Shown: positions 23,957 through 33,000 of the stretch, piece by piece
Layout of the letters: each line of letters begins with the position of its first letter
Numbering within the stretch: position 1 is the stretch's first letter
Assembly: GCA_003565555.1 (NCBI GenBank)
Contig: PXBH01000026.1
Location: forward strand, 1-34,353
DNA: 34,353 nucleotides
Direction: 5' to 3'
Source: Cryomorphaceae bacterium
GTDB lineage: Bacteria; Bacteroidota; Bacteroidia; Flavobacteriales_D; Cryomorphaceae
Made by a program: the position numbers and the translations under genes
Notes under the pieces: model-generated
What the model was told of the DNA's origin: nothing
Database searches by the model: none
The model's input: only the letters and a program-made list of their open reading frames with translations

Positions 23957-25747
23957 ATGAAAAATTTTAGATACATACTGTTTTTTGCCTTGCTCACCCT
24001 CTTCGGTGGTCTGCCCTTCGGCAGCTACGCCCAGGACGGGTCTGCACTGCCCACGGAGAAGCCCAAGGAGGAAAGGCCCGCGGTGCGTTTCAACGGCCTG
24101 GGCCGTACCATCCTTCAGGATACCCAAATCGACGGAGACGCCCTCGCGGGAGATACCGTTACCTCGCGTCGACTCACCGACGGAGAATTCCTGCTGGACT
24201 TGGAAATCAACGCCCAACCGAACGAGAAGACCGAAGTCGGGAGTATCCTGCGTCTGCGAAATGAATTCGGAGGATTTTTCGGTGCGGGGATGTCCGTGGA
24301 AGTGCGGGAGCTCTGGGCCCGAGGGATTATCGCCGACGCACTTGAGTACCATGTGGGTGACATGGATGTCGCCATGACGCCTTACACTTTCTACTTTTTT
24401 GACGAAGAGGGGAGTGTCAATTTGCCGGAAGCTTTTCGCGCTCAGCGAGAGGTGATCTACTACGAGCAATTTTACCACGAGGGCAACACCCGACGGGTGC
24501 AGGGAGCGAAATTGGATTTCGGGCTCGGATTTACTAAAATTCTTCGCGAGGCTGATTTCAACGCCTTTATATCAAGGGTGCGCGGCACGGATTTTCTGAT
24601 TACTCCCACTCGATTTACAAGCGGCGGTCAAGCTTCATTTACCACGCGTAAGTTGTATTCGGATTGGAATACCAAAGCAGACTTCGGCTTTAACCTTGTG
24701 CACACGTTTGACGACCTCATGTCGGGAGATGCCAACCGAGGTATTCGCAATACTGTCGGAACTTTTAACTGGAACGTTCAAATTTTCAAGGATGAAGATT
24801 ATGCTTTGAATTTCCTCGGTGAAACGGGGATGTCTCGCGTAATTGATAAAGAAGACAGTACTTTTTTCGACCGGGATGATGTATTCCTCGATGTGGGCCT
24901 GAAGTTCTTGTGGAAGAAACCCAATGTGTCTGTGACCGCTTCTTTTGTCGATGTCGGACCCGATTATTTCAGCATGGCCGCCCAGAGCCGCCGCATCGAT
25001 TTGCGAAACGAACGCGCCCTCTATGACCGCATCGGCAACGAAGCCGCGCGGCGTCCGCTCTCTATGTTTGACATCACCCGCGACAGAGCCCTGTACACCT
25101 TCGAACTGAGTGATGTGCTCATGCCCTACGATCCTCGGTTCAGCAATACCATGCCCTACGGACTCGCCACGCCGAACCGCCGCGGTTTTCGATTTACGGC
25201 CGAACAAGGCGCCGATCAAGATCTCGTGAACGCCCGCATTGATGCCGCAGCCATGACGGAAATACGCGGACAGGGTACCGAAGAACTCAAGGACTTCCTC
25301 CTTTTGCGCGGAAGCGCCAACCTGAACGTGAACAAACTCATTGATTGGGACAGCCGTCAACGCATCACCTTGGGATATCAATATGAGTCCACACAGCGCG
25401 GAGGACTTCCCGTGGAGCAGATCGACTTGGTGTCAAACCTTCTGGAGGTAGGTGTGGAAACGGAGCTTTTCGACGGCTTTGATATCTTACTCGGGATGAA
25501 GTTTCTGGATGCCAGAGGTAACGAGTTTATCCCGACAATTGATCAATTCAATGAGGTGCGGGATTTTCCCACGCGATTTGAAGCCGACGACCGAGAACAG
25601 CTCTACGCTGCGGGTTTTCGCTACCGATTCAAAGAAGGTGTGTATCTCACGATACAATATCACGGACTTAACTCAAGGGTGCAACGGCCCGAGATCGATA
25701 ATTTTAACTTGAATCAGGTATTCGTCATCTACAACATGATGTTCTGA
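23957..25747 (+). CDS. Predicted outer-membrane beta-barrel protein, second of a pair
   Basis: This 596-residue protein has a signal peptide (1-25, SYA-QD). Beta-strand patterning runs through the length: FLLDLEINAQPNEKTEVGSI, VEVRELWARGII, YHVGDMDVAMTPY, DVFLDVGLKFLWKK, RITLGYQYEST, YLTIQYHGL. The C-terminal residue is Phe (FVIYNMMF), as in outer-membrane barrels. The early segment (RELWARG followed by a strand with GDMDV) recalls porins of the alginate-export type, but similarity is too weak to name a family. It follows the first barrel gene by 6 bp, so co-expression and possibly a shared complex are expected. No TonB plug is seen. The gene is followed after 17 bp by a lipoprotein gene. Confidence 0.82.
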   Translation: MKNFRYILFFALLTLFGGLPFGSYAQDGSALPTEKPKEERPAVRFNGLGRTILQDTQIDGDALAGDTVTSRRLTDGEFLLDLEINAQPNEKTEVGSILRLRNEFGGFFGAGMSVEVRELWARGIIADALEYHVGDMDVAMTPYTFYFFDEEGSVNLPEAFRAQREVIYYEQFYHEGNTRRVQGAKLDFGLGFTKILREADFNAFISRVRGTDFLITPTRFTSGGQASFTTRKLYSDWNTKADFGFNLVHTFDDLMSGDANRGIRNTVGTFNWNVQIFKDEDYALNFLGETGMSRVIDKEDSTFFDRDDVFLDVGLKFLWKKPNVSVTASFVDVGPDYFSMAAQSRRIDLRNERALYDRIGNEAARRPLSMFDITRDRALYTFELSDVLMPYDPRFSNTMPYGLATPNRRGFRFTAEQGADQDLVNARIDAAAMTEIRGQGTEELKDFLLLRGSANLNVNKLIDWDSRQRITLGYQYESTQRGGLPVEQIDLVSNLLEVGVETELFDGFDILLGMKFLDARGNEFIPTIDQFNEVRDFPTRFEADDREQLYAAGFRYRFKEGVYLTIQYHGLNSRVQRPEIDNFNLNQVFVIYNMMF

Positions 25748-25764
25748 TAACACCTTTTGAAGAT

Positions 25765-26769
25765 ATGAAACAGTCATTCTATTTCACGCTCACGCTGCTC
25801 ATCGCCGTGCTTTTTGCCGCTTGCGATCACGATGATACCCCTGACGGACCGAGTATCGAAGACCGTTTCGGCCCGTTTGAGCTCAGAGATTCACTGCAAG
25901 TTTCAGCTGAGTCAGTGGATTTCTCGGAAGGGGAATCAATATTTTTCACCGCTGAATTCAATATTAACTTGGACTGGCGTATTGAGATTACCGGAACCGA
26001 AAGCGGCGCATTCCAAAGGATAGACGGTTTCGGTACCGAATTAAATGAAGATAATTCAAGGTGGGCGGGAAGGACAACCGCATTGCCTTTTTTCAAACAA
26101 GAAACATGTCAGGTGGTGTTCACCCTGCCGGGCAGAGATGATTACACGGATACCCTCTTTGTCGAAGTGCTCGGCTCCCGAAACTACCCGGGCACTTTAT
26201 TCGCCGATTTTGAAGAGCCGGCAAGCAACCACATCGAGCTGGGTAACTTTGAATTTGAACTCAACCTGCCTCAGACCGGACGAACAGAGGATATCACCGC
26301 TGCAGAAGGAGATTTCTACTACAGCATGAGGGGTACAGACGATGTGGTGCCCAACTTCTTTGTCGGTCTGATCAACATCAGTTCGACCATTACCGGGGAG
26401 ACCTATATTCAGTTTCCCACCACGGTTCCTTCTCAGTTGTACTTCAACTTCTTTGTTTTGCACGACAACAGTCCGCATACCATCATGGTGATTCAGTTTG
26501 CCTATGATACCAATGACAACGGACAATTCGACGACGGTATCGATGAAACATTTGCCGTCGAGGGTGACTTCCCGCTTGCGCACACGGGATGGCGGCATTT
26601 CAGCCATCCGATGAGTGCAACGGGCATTTCACAGGAAAAACTCGAAAAAATTGTAGCCATTCGGGTGCTGCTAATTTCGGATAACAATGCCCAGCCTACT
26701 CCTCCGTTGGAAGTAGGGTTCGGTATCGATTACATGATTTTCACGCAAGGCGCACCGCTACAACTTTGA
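25765..26769 (+). CDS. Predicted surface lipoprotein, unknown function
   Basis: This 334-residue lipoprotein has the lipobox LFAAC (Cys20), followed by DHDDTPDG. The acidic cluster just after the cysteine resembles the lipoprotein surface-export signal of Bacteroidota. Residues ~35-140 look like an Ig-like beta domain (VSAESVDFSEGESIFFTAEF, CQVVFTLPGRDDYTDTLFVEVLG). Residues ~146-330 look like a jelly-roll domain (LFADFEEPA, TYIQFPT, HTIMVIQFAYD, GFGIDYMIFTQ). No catalytic motif is visible. It could be a surface glycan-binding protein working with the two barrels encoded upstream and the jelly-roll lipoprotein 5 bp downstream; this is inference from architecture and operon position. Confidence 0.8.
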   Translation: MKQSFYFTLTLLIAVLFAACDHDDTPDGPSIEDRFGPFELRDSLQVSAESVDFSEGESIFFTAEFNINLDWRIEITGTESGAFQRIDGFGTELNEDNSRWAGRTTALPFFKQETCQVVFTLPGRDDYTDTLFVEVLGSRNYPGTLFADFEEPASNHIELGNFEFELNLPQTGRTEDITAAEGDFYYSMRGTDDVVPNFFVGLINISSTITGETYIQFPTTVPSQLYFNFFVLHDNSPHTIMVIQFAYDTNDNGQFDDGIDETFAVEGDFPLAHTGWRHFSHPMSATGISQEKLEKIVAIRVLLISDNNAQPTPPLEVGFGIDYMIFTQGAPLQL

Positions 26770-26774
26770 TCGGC

Positions 26775-28007
26775 ATGAAAAGGACCGCGAAACATAAGTT
26801 TATGAGAAGTTTGCTGCCCATGGCGGCCGCGGGAATCTTGTTCTCCGTCATTACTTCATGCGTACAGTTTAAAACCGCCTCGCTCTACGACGGTGTAATG
26901 GAGCGTCCCAAACCGCCCAAGCCTGACAAGATCGATCGGGTGGTGGAGCCCGTCATTTTCGTCGATTCCGACCGTGACGTATGGGGCATGGAAACGAATG
27001 AATGCCAGGTGGCTTCAATTAGCAATGATATCGCCTACGAAGGCCCGGCTTCCATCAAAGTTAAATGGGACCGAGGAGCTGAAGGCTGCACCTGGGCCGG
27101 GTTCGGAATAGGATGGGAAGGCTGGGCCGGCAAGGACCTTTCGGCAATCATGGACCACGCGGCCATCTCGTTCTACGTGCGCACCATCGAAGGCCGCGCT
27201 TTCGGATTGCCCTTCGTACTCACCCTCGAAGACTACAGCGGGGGTTTGGGTTTTTGCTATACCGCAAATAAGTATTTTGAGCGCACCGCCCTCGACGAAG
27301 AGTGGCAGCAAGTCATTGTCCCGCTCGGCGATTTCGATATTGAGACTGAAAACCTCGATGTCACCAATATCAAGCAATTGCAAATCGAGCTTCAGCAAAG
27401 CGGAGGGGTATATGTAGACAATATGAAACTCATGTTCTACGAGGCGCCTCCTTTAGAACCCTGGCTCGAAGAGGAAGACCTCCCCGACCCGCTCGATTTC
27501 CCTATCACGGTATTTGAAGATGAGTTTATCAACGGCCACGGTTGGGGTATGATTAAGGACGATTGTCAGGATTTCTCTGTGGTTGATAAGGAAGACGGAA
27601 CGGGTAAAATGATCCGGGCAGTCTATGACAAGACCTCGGAAGAATGCACCTTGGTCGAATTCGGGGTGAGCTGGAACAAATGGCATCCTACCGATATTAC
27701 CCCCGCCATGGAGTACGGCGCGGTTGTATTTGACATTAAAGTGCCTACAGGCCCCGGGGCCGATGACCTGAATTTGCGCGTCGGCTTTGAGGACTACGAC
27801 AGGGCTGTAACCTTCGTAAAACTGCAATCTTCTCAGATTACTACGGGGGACTATCTCATCGGTTGGGCCACGGTTCGCATTCCCTTCTCATCCTTTCCGG
27901 AAGACGATGCCGACCTGAAAAGGGTAAAGCACATGTTCTTCGGTCCTGAGGGAAAAGGAGAATTCCTGATTGACAATATCCGCCTGGAGCGTATCGAGGC
28001 CAATTGA
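26775..28007 (+). CDS. Lipoprotein with two jelly-roll (CBM11-like) domains
   Basis: This 410-residue lipoprotein has the lipobox VITSC (Cys29). After a Pro/Lys linker come two related domains at ~58-222 and ~244-407. Each has a Trp/Gly start (RDVWGMETNEC; GHGWGMIKDDC), a cysteine-containing strand before an FG(I/V)(G/S)W turn, an (F/V)E- or LEDY strand, and a late (V/I)DN(M/I)(K/R)L strand. This resembles the CBM11-type beta-jelly roll of glucan-binding modules (inference from pattern). The matched cysteines in both domains suggest disulfides. A TTG at 26766 would extend the frame by three codons and overlap the previous gene; ATG at 26775, 5 nt after its stop, is preferred. Last gene of the barrel/lipoprotein operon; likely a surface glycan-binding protein. 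Confidence 0.83.
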   Translation: MKRTAKHKFMRSLLPMAAAGILFSVITSCVQFKTASLYDGVMERPKPPKPDKIDRVVEPVIFVDSDRDVWGMETNECQVASISNDIAYEGPASIKVKWDRGAEGCTWAGFGIGWEGWAGKDLSAIMDHAAISFYVRTIEGRAFGLPFVLTLEDYSGGLGFCYTANKYFERTALDEEWQQVIVPLGDFDIETENLDVTNIKQLQIELQQSGGVYVDNMKLMFYEAPPLEPWLEEEDLPDPLDFPITVFEDEFINGHGWGMIKDDCQDFSVVDKEDGTGKMIRAVYDKTSEECTLVEFGVSWNKWHPTDITPAMEYGAVVFDIKVPTGPGADDLNLRVGFEDYDRAVTFVKLQSSQITTGDYLIGWATVRIPFSSFPEDDADLKRVKHMFFGPEGKGEFLIDNIRLERIEAN

Positions 28008-28138
28008 TCCCTTTCCCCGGAGGTCTGAACCGATCAAAGTGTTGATTTAACCCTTTGATGGCGCGGCCTCCCGACGTCCGCAATTTTATTCTGCTCTCGG
28101 CGGCCTGTTTTTTTTATTTATCTTAGGCTCCCACCAAA

Positions 28139-28145
28139 AAGGAGG
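28139..28145 (+). promoter_or_regulatory. Strong Shine-Dalgarno AAGGAGG before glycogen synthase gene
   Basis: AAGGAGG ends 2 nt before the ATG at 28148. A site this complete is uncommon in Bacteroidota, where most genes, including others here, lack one; the spacing is unusually short. Confidence 0.6.
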
Positions 28146-28147
28146 AT

Positions 28148-29983
28148 ATGAAAGCCGACAAAGAACCGCCGATTATTGTAGAATGCGCTTGGGAAGTCTG
28201 CAATCAGGTAGGGGGTATATACACCGTAATACGTTCTAAAATTCCCGCAGCCGTCGAGGCTTGGGGCGACGATTACTGCCTTCTCGGGCCGCTGGAAGAC
28301 AAGGATATCGCGGCGGAATTTGACCATATCCACAACCTCTCCGATCCCATGGGGCGCACGGTGGAAAAGATGCGGAACATGGGCTACGAAGTATGGTACG
28401 GAAGGTGGCTCGTTACCGGCCGCCCTAAAGCCGTTTTACTCAACCCGCAGAACGTCTACAACCGACTTGACACCCTCCACCGACACTTGAACGAGACCCA
28501 CGGAATCACCACCAACAAAGAAGATGCGCTCCTTGAGAAAATGGTGCTCTGGGCCGATCTGAACAGAACCTTTTTTACCATCCTCGGCAAGGAGGTTCTC
28601 AGGGGAAAACGCCCGTGCATTGCGCATTTCCACGAATGGATGGCGAGCTTGCCCATTCTCGATATCAAGCGACAAAAGCTGCCCGTAAGCACGGTTTTTA
28701 CCACCCACGCCACCATGCTCGGCCGTTATTTGGCAGGCGGGGATGATACCTTTTACAAGAAAATTGACAAATACGATTGGTACGCGGAATCCAAGCGCTT
28801 CGGAATTTTGCCGCAAGTGCAAATCGAACGCACCTCGGCGGCCGCCGCCGACGCCTTCACCACGGTCAGTGAAGTGACCGGACTCGAATGCAAGCACCTG
28901 CTCGGCAAGGATCCCGACGTGATCACACCGAACGGCTTGAACATAAACAAGTACACCGCATACCACGAGGTGCACAATCGCCACCAGCAGTACAAGGACA
29001 AAATTCATGAATTTGTGATCGGGCATTTTTTCAGCTCCTATGATTTTGAGCTGGAGGATACCATGTACTTCTTCACGTCAGGGCGCTACGAGTACAAAAA
29101 CAAGGGTTTCGACATCACTTTGATGGCCTTGAAGTGGCTCAATATGATGATGGAACGCGAAGGCATCAAGAAAACGGTGGTCATGTTCTTTATCACCAAG
29201 CGGCCCACTTGGTCCATCAATCCCGATGTGCTCGAATCACGCGGGGTGATGCAAGAGATACGTCGCAACTGCGAAGCCATAGAAAAGCAATTGGGAGAGC
29301 GACTCTTCTACGCTGCGTCCTGCTCCAAGGACGAGCACCGCCTGCCCGACCTGAATGCCCTGATCGACGATTACTGGAAGCTCCGCTACCGCCGCACCAT
29401 CCAATCTTGGAAGACAAAAGCATGGCCCATCGTGGTTACCCATAATCTCGTCAATGACATCGATGATGAAGTGCTGAACTTCATGCGCAATGAACAAATG
29501 GTCAATTCTCCCCTCGACAGGGTGAAAATGGTGTACCACCCCGATTTCATCGAATCGACCAATCCCCTCTTCGGAATGGATTACGGACAGTTTGTTCGCG
29601 GATGCCACTTGGGCGTTTTCCCCAGTTACTACGAGCCTTGGGGATATACCCCGCTCGAATGTGTGGCACGCGGTGTACCCGCGGTCACTTCAGATCTCTC
29701 CGGTTTCGGTAAGTATGTGGAGGGCATGGGAGAGGACCACGAAGATAAAGGAGTGTTCGTGCTTCGCCGCCACAACGTAAGCATGAAAAAGGCCGCAGAG
29801 AACCTTGCGCAGTTTATGCTCCACTTTGTGAAAACCACGACCCGCTACCGGATGATCCAACGCAATAAGCTGGAAGATTTTTCGGAGAGTTTTGATTGGA
29901 GTGTTCTTCTCGACAATTACAAAAAAGCGTATGCATCGGCTCTGAAAAAAACAAAATCAGATACCGAGACACCTGTGGGATGA
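28148..29983 (+). CDS. Glycogen synthase, GT3 (eukaryotic type)
   Basis: This 611-residue cytoplasmic glycosyltransferase of family GT3 builds alpha-1,4-glucan from a nucleotide-glucose donor. N-terminal landmarks are ECAWEVCNQVGGIYTVIRSK (12-31), LLGPLE, HFHEWMA and TTHATMLGRYL. The C-terminal Rossmann domain carries SGRYEYKNKGFD and PSYYEPWGYTPLEC, with the E-x7-E pair Glu496/Glu504 that matches the catalytic glutamates of animal and yeast glycogen synthase. Length is close to that family without its long phosphorylated tail. GT5 GlgA motifs (KTGGL start) are absent. It stands 140 bp after the lipoprotein operon, with a strong Shine-Dalgarno site and a near-match -7 box (TATCTTAG, 28119-28126), so it may have its own promoter. 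The context suggests storage of glucose released by the beta-glucan enzymes. Confidence 0.95.
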   Translation: MKADKEPPIIVECAWEVCNQVGGIYTVIRSKIPAAVEAWGDDYCLLGPLEDKDIAAEFDHIHNLSDPMGRTVEKMRNMGYEVWYGRWLVTGRPKAVLLNPQNVYNRLDTLHRHLNETHGITTNKEDALLEKMVLWADLNRTFFTILGKEVLRGKRPCIAHFHEWMASLPILDIKRQKLPVSTVFTTHATMLGRYLAGGDDTFYKKIDKYDWYAESKRFGILPQVQIERTSAAAADAFTTVSEVTGLECKHLLGKDPDVITPNGLNINKYTAYHEVHNRHQQYKDKIHEFVIGHFFSSYDFELEDTMYFFTSGRYEYKNKGFDITLMALKWLNMMMEREGIKKTVVMFFITKRPTWSINPDVLESRGVMQEIRRNCEAIEKQLGERLFYAASCSKDEHRLPDLNALIDDYWKLRYRRTIQSWKTKAWPIVVTHNLVNDIDDEVLNFMRNEQMVNSPLDRVKMVYHPDFIESTNPLFGMDYGQFVRGCHLGVFPSYYEPWGYTPLECVARGVPAVTSDLSGFGKYVEGMGEDHEDKGVFVLRRHNVSMKKAAENLAQFMLHFVKTTTRYRMIQRNKLEDFSESFDWSVLLDNYKKAYASALKKTKSDTETPVG

Positions 29984-30026
29984 TGTCTCGGCTTCGATAG
30001 GAAGTCGAAGAATTGGGAAGTGATTT

Positions 30027-33000
30027 GTGAAAACAAAAAAATCAAATACAAGTTCTTGCGACGAATCGATGATGGGCGTTGTGTTTTCTGTGTGCCTCAG
30101 GTTCGAAGCATGCCTTGCCCGCACGGTACTTTTGGTTTTTCTGGCCTCGGCAGCATTCGCGGCCCGAGGCCAAATTTTTATCAATGAAATATGCGCCTCC
30201 AATTCCGAAATTATCACCGATGATGACGGTGACCACGAAGATTGGATCGAACTGTACAACGCGGGCAGTGAATCCGTAAACCTCGAAGGTTGGTTCATCT
30301 CCGACGATGACGACGAGCCCCTCATGTACATCATACCCGAAGCGGAAATCGGGCCGTCCGGATTTCTTCTCATTTGGGCTTCGGGAAAGGACAAGGTAGG
30401 CCTCAGCGGCGGCATTCACGCCAATTTTAAACTGAGCTCGGCCGGGGAGCCTGTTATCCTCTCCCAACCTGACGGGCAGCAAGTCGACTATGTGCCCGCG
30501 ACGCCTCTGGCCAACAATATGACCTACGGCCGGCAGCCGGACGGCACGGATGATTTTTTCTATTTCCTCCTGCCCACGCCCGGCTTCACCAACAACAATG
30601 CTGAAGGAGTCGACACCTTTTTGGACCCGCCCGAGATCATGACACCTTCGGGATTTTACACCGAGCCTTTTGACTTGTTCATCACGCATCCCGTCGACAA
30701 TGCGGAATTGCGCTATACGCTCGACGGCAGCATACCGGATCAGAACTCGCCGCTTTTCACCGGCAGTCTCGCGATCGAGAACCGCCTCGGGATGCCCGAC
30801 AATATATCAGCCATACCCACCACGACGCCCACTGTACCGGAATGGTACCGATGGTTTCCCCCGCAAAATCCCGTCTACAAGGGAACGGTGGTGCGCGTGA
30901 AAGCTTTTCGAGAAGGGGATATTCCCTCGCCGGTTTCTACGGCTACCTTCATCGTAGATCCCGATGCGGATACCCGCTACGATCTGGGCCGCGTGGCGCT
31001 CACGCTTCCCGAGGAAAGCCTGCTCGGCCCCTCGGGAATTTATACGAACTTCCTGCTGACGGGAATGAATTGGGAGCGCGAGGCCCATTTCGAACTTTTT
31101 GAAAGTGATGGCAGCCCCGTTTACTCAAGCGATATCGGACTCCGCTTGCACGGGGGCAATTCACGCCGCTATGCCCTCAAAAGCTTCAGGCTCTACTTCC
31201 GCGGACGCTACGGCAAGACGGAGATGGATTATCCGATATTCAACGATGATGAAGCTCCGGACTTTCAGGAGCGCATGATGCTTCGAAACTCGGGATCGGA
31301 TTGGGCACGGACTTATTTTCGCGACCCCTTTGCCCAGCAATTGCTGCGGGGCTATTCGGATGTCGACTTCATGCATTACCGACCTCTGGTCTCCTTTGTC
31401 AACGGTGAGTACTGGGGGCTTTTGAATATCCGCGAACGCTACGACGACAATTACATTTATGCCAACTACGGCTACAAGCGCGACGAAATCGACATGCTCG
31501 AAAATATTTTCGGCACTGTATACGGAAGCAATGCCGACTATATTGCACTTCGTAACCACTGGGAGAACGCGGACCTTACTGTCGAAGAAAATTACCAATA
31601 CGTCATCGATCGTATTGACACGGAGAATTTCCGAGATTACCACATTCTTCAGATTTTTTCAATGAATACGGACCAGCCGGGAAAGAACGCACGCTGGTGG
31701 CGTCCGAAAGAAGAGGGCGGAAAGTGGCGCTGGCTCCTTTTCGATCTCGATGACAGCTTTGCCTACGGCCCGCACTGCGACTACCCGAGAAACGGATTGG
31801 TCTTCTGCAGCGGACTCAACAATATTCATTCAACTTCCGTAAATTCCGCCTCGAACAGTCCGTCTTGGGCGGCAAACGGCCCGGCACAAACCCTCCCGCT
31901 GCGCGCCATGCTGCGCAGCCCGTTTTTTCGCTATGATTTCATCAACCGCTTTGCCGATTTGCTCAATACGGCCTTCCTACCTTCACGGCTCGAGGAAATC
32001 ATTGACAGTACAGATGCCCGCATTGCACCTTACATGCAGGAACATTACGAGCGCTGGCACCGACCTACGCCCGAAAACAGGGCGCTGCACGTCAACCTTG
32101 TGCGTACCTTTGCGGAAAACAGAAAAGCCGCGGTCGAGGGCCATATCACGGACTTTTTTCAATTGCCCGGTTCCTACACGCTTACAGTAAACCGCACCCC
32201 ATCCCCGGGAGGTATCGTCAAGGTGAATTCTATTCCCGTGCACCCCGATTCGATTTATATCGAAACAGCACAGGCCTATCCTTGGTCAGGTCGCTACTTC
32301 AAAGATGTAGAGCTGCCGATTACGGCTGTTCCGGCGGAGGATTTTGTATTTTCTCATTGGCTCGAAACGGGTGAAACTTCCGACACAATTTACATATCAC
32401 CCGATGATGATGTAACCTATACCGCGGTATTTGAATCACTGACTCAGTCGGAACCCGTTCACTATTGGAGCTTCAATGACGGGGTGTGGGACCAACCTTT
32501 TTTCACGCAAGGCGGAGGACTCCTTACGGAAATGACAACCCCGACTTCTGAGCTTACTCTTGATGACGGTGCCGGCTTTGAAGCCGAAAATTCCCGCTTT
32601 GAAGAGCCTGCGGGTGACCACCTGCGCGTGAACAACCCCGAGGGCAGCACACTGACCTTCAACCTGCCGACCACAGGCTATAAATTTCCCGTTTTCAGCT
32701 ATGAAGGCAGGCGTTCGGGGCAGGGGGCGGGACGCCATTTGATCGAGGTGAGAACGGACGGAGCGGAGTTCTTTCCCGTGGACAGCTTTGAGGTCTACAA
32801 TGATGATCCCGTTTTGTACGAAAGCGATTTATCGGCGCTGTCGGGCACTGCGGACAATCCCGATTTTGCCGTCAGAATCACCGTCACGCAGGGCGAAGGC
32901 GGACTTGCGGGCAACAGCCGAATGGACAATGTTGCCCTCGACGCCGTCCCCTTTGACGGCAACAACCTTCCGCCGGGAATCGTTGAGCCGCTTTTTCGCC

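Noticed and set aside
25765-26769. Possible SusD-like lipoprotein
   Set aside because: The protein looks like beta domains throughout, whereas SusD is mostly helical with TPR repeats and is longer.
28033-28059. ATCAAAG/CTTTGAT inverted repeat after the lipoprotein operon
   Set aside because: Arms are only 7 bp and AT-rich with a 13-nt loop and no U-tract, so it is not convincing as a terminator.
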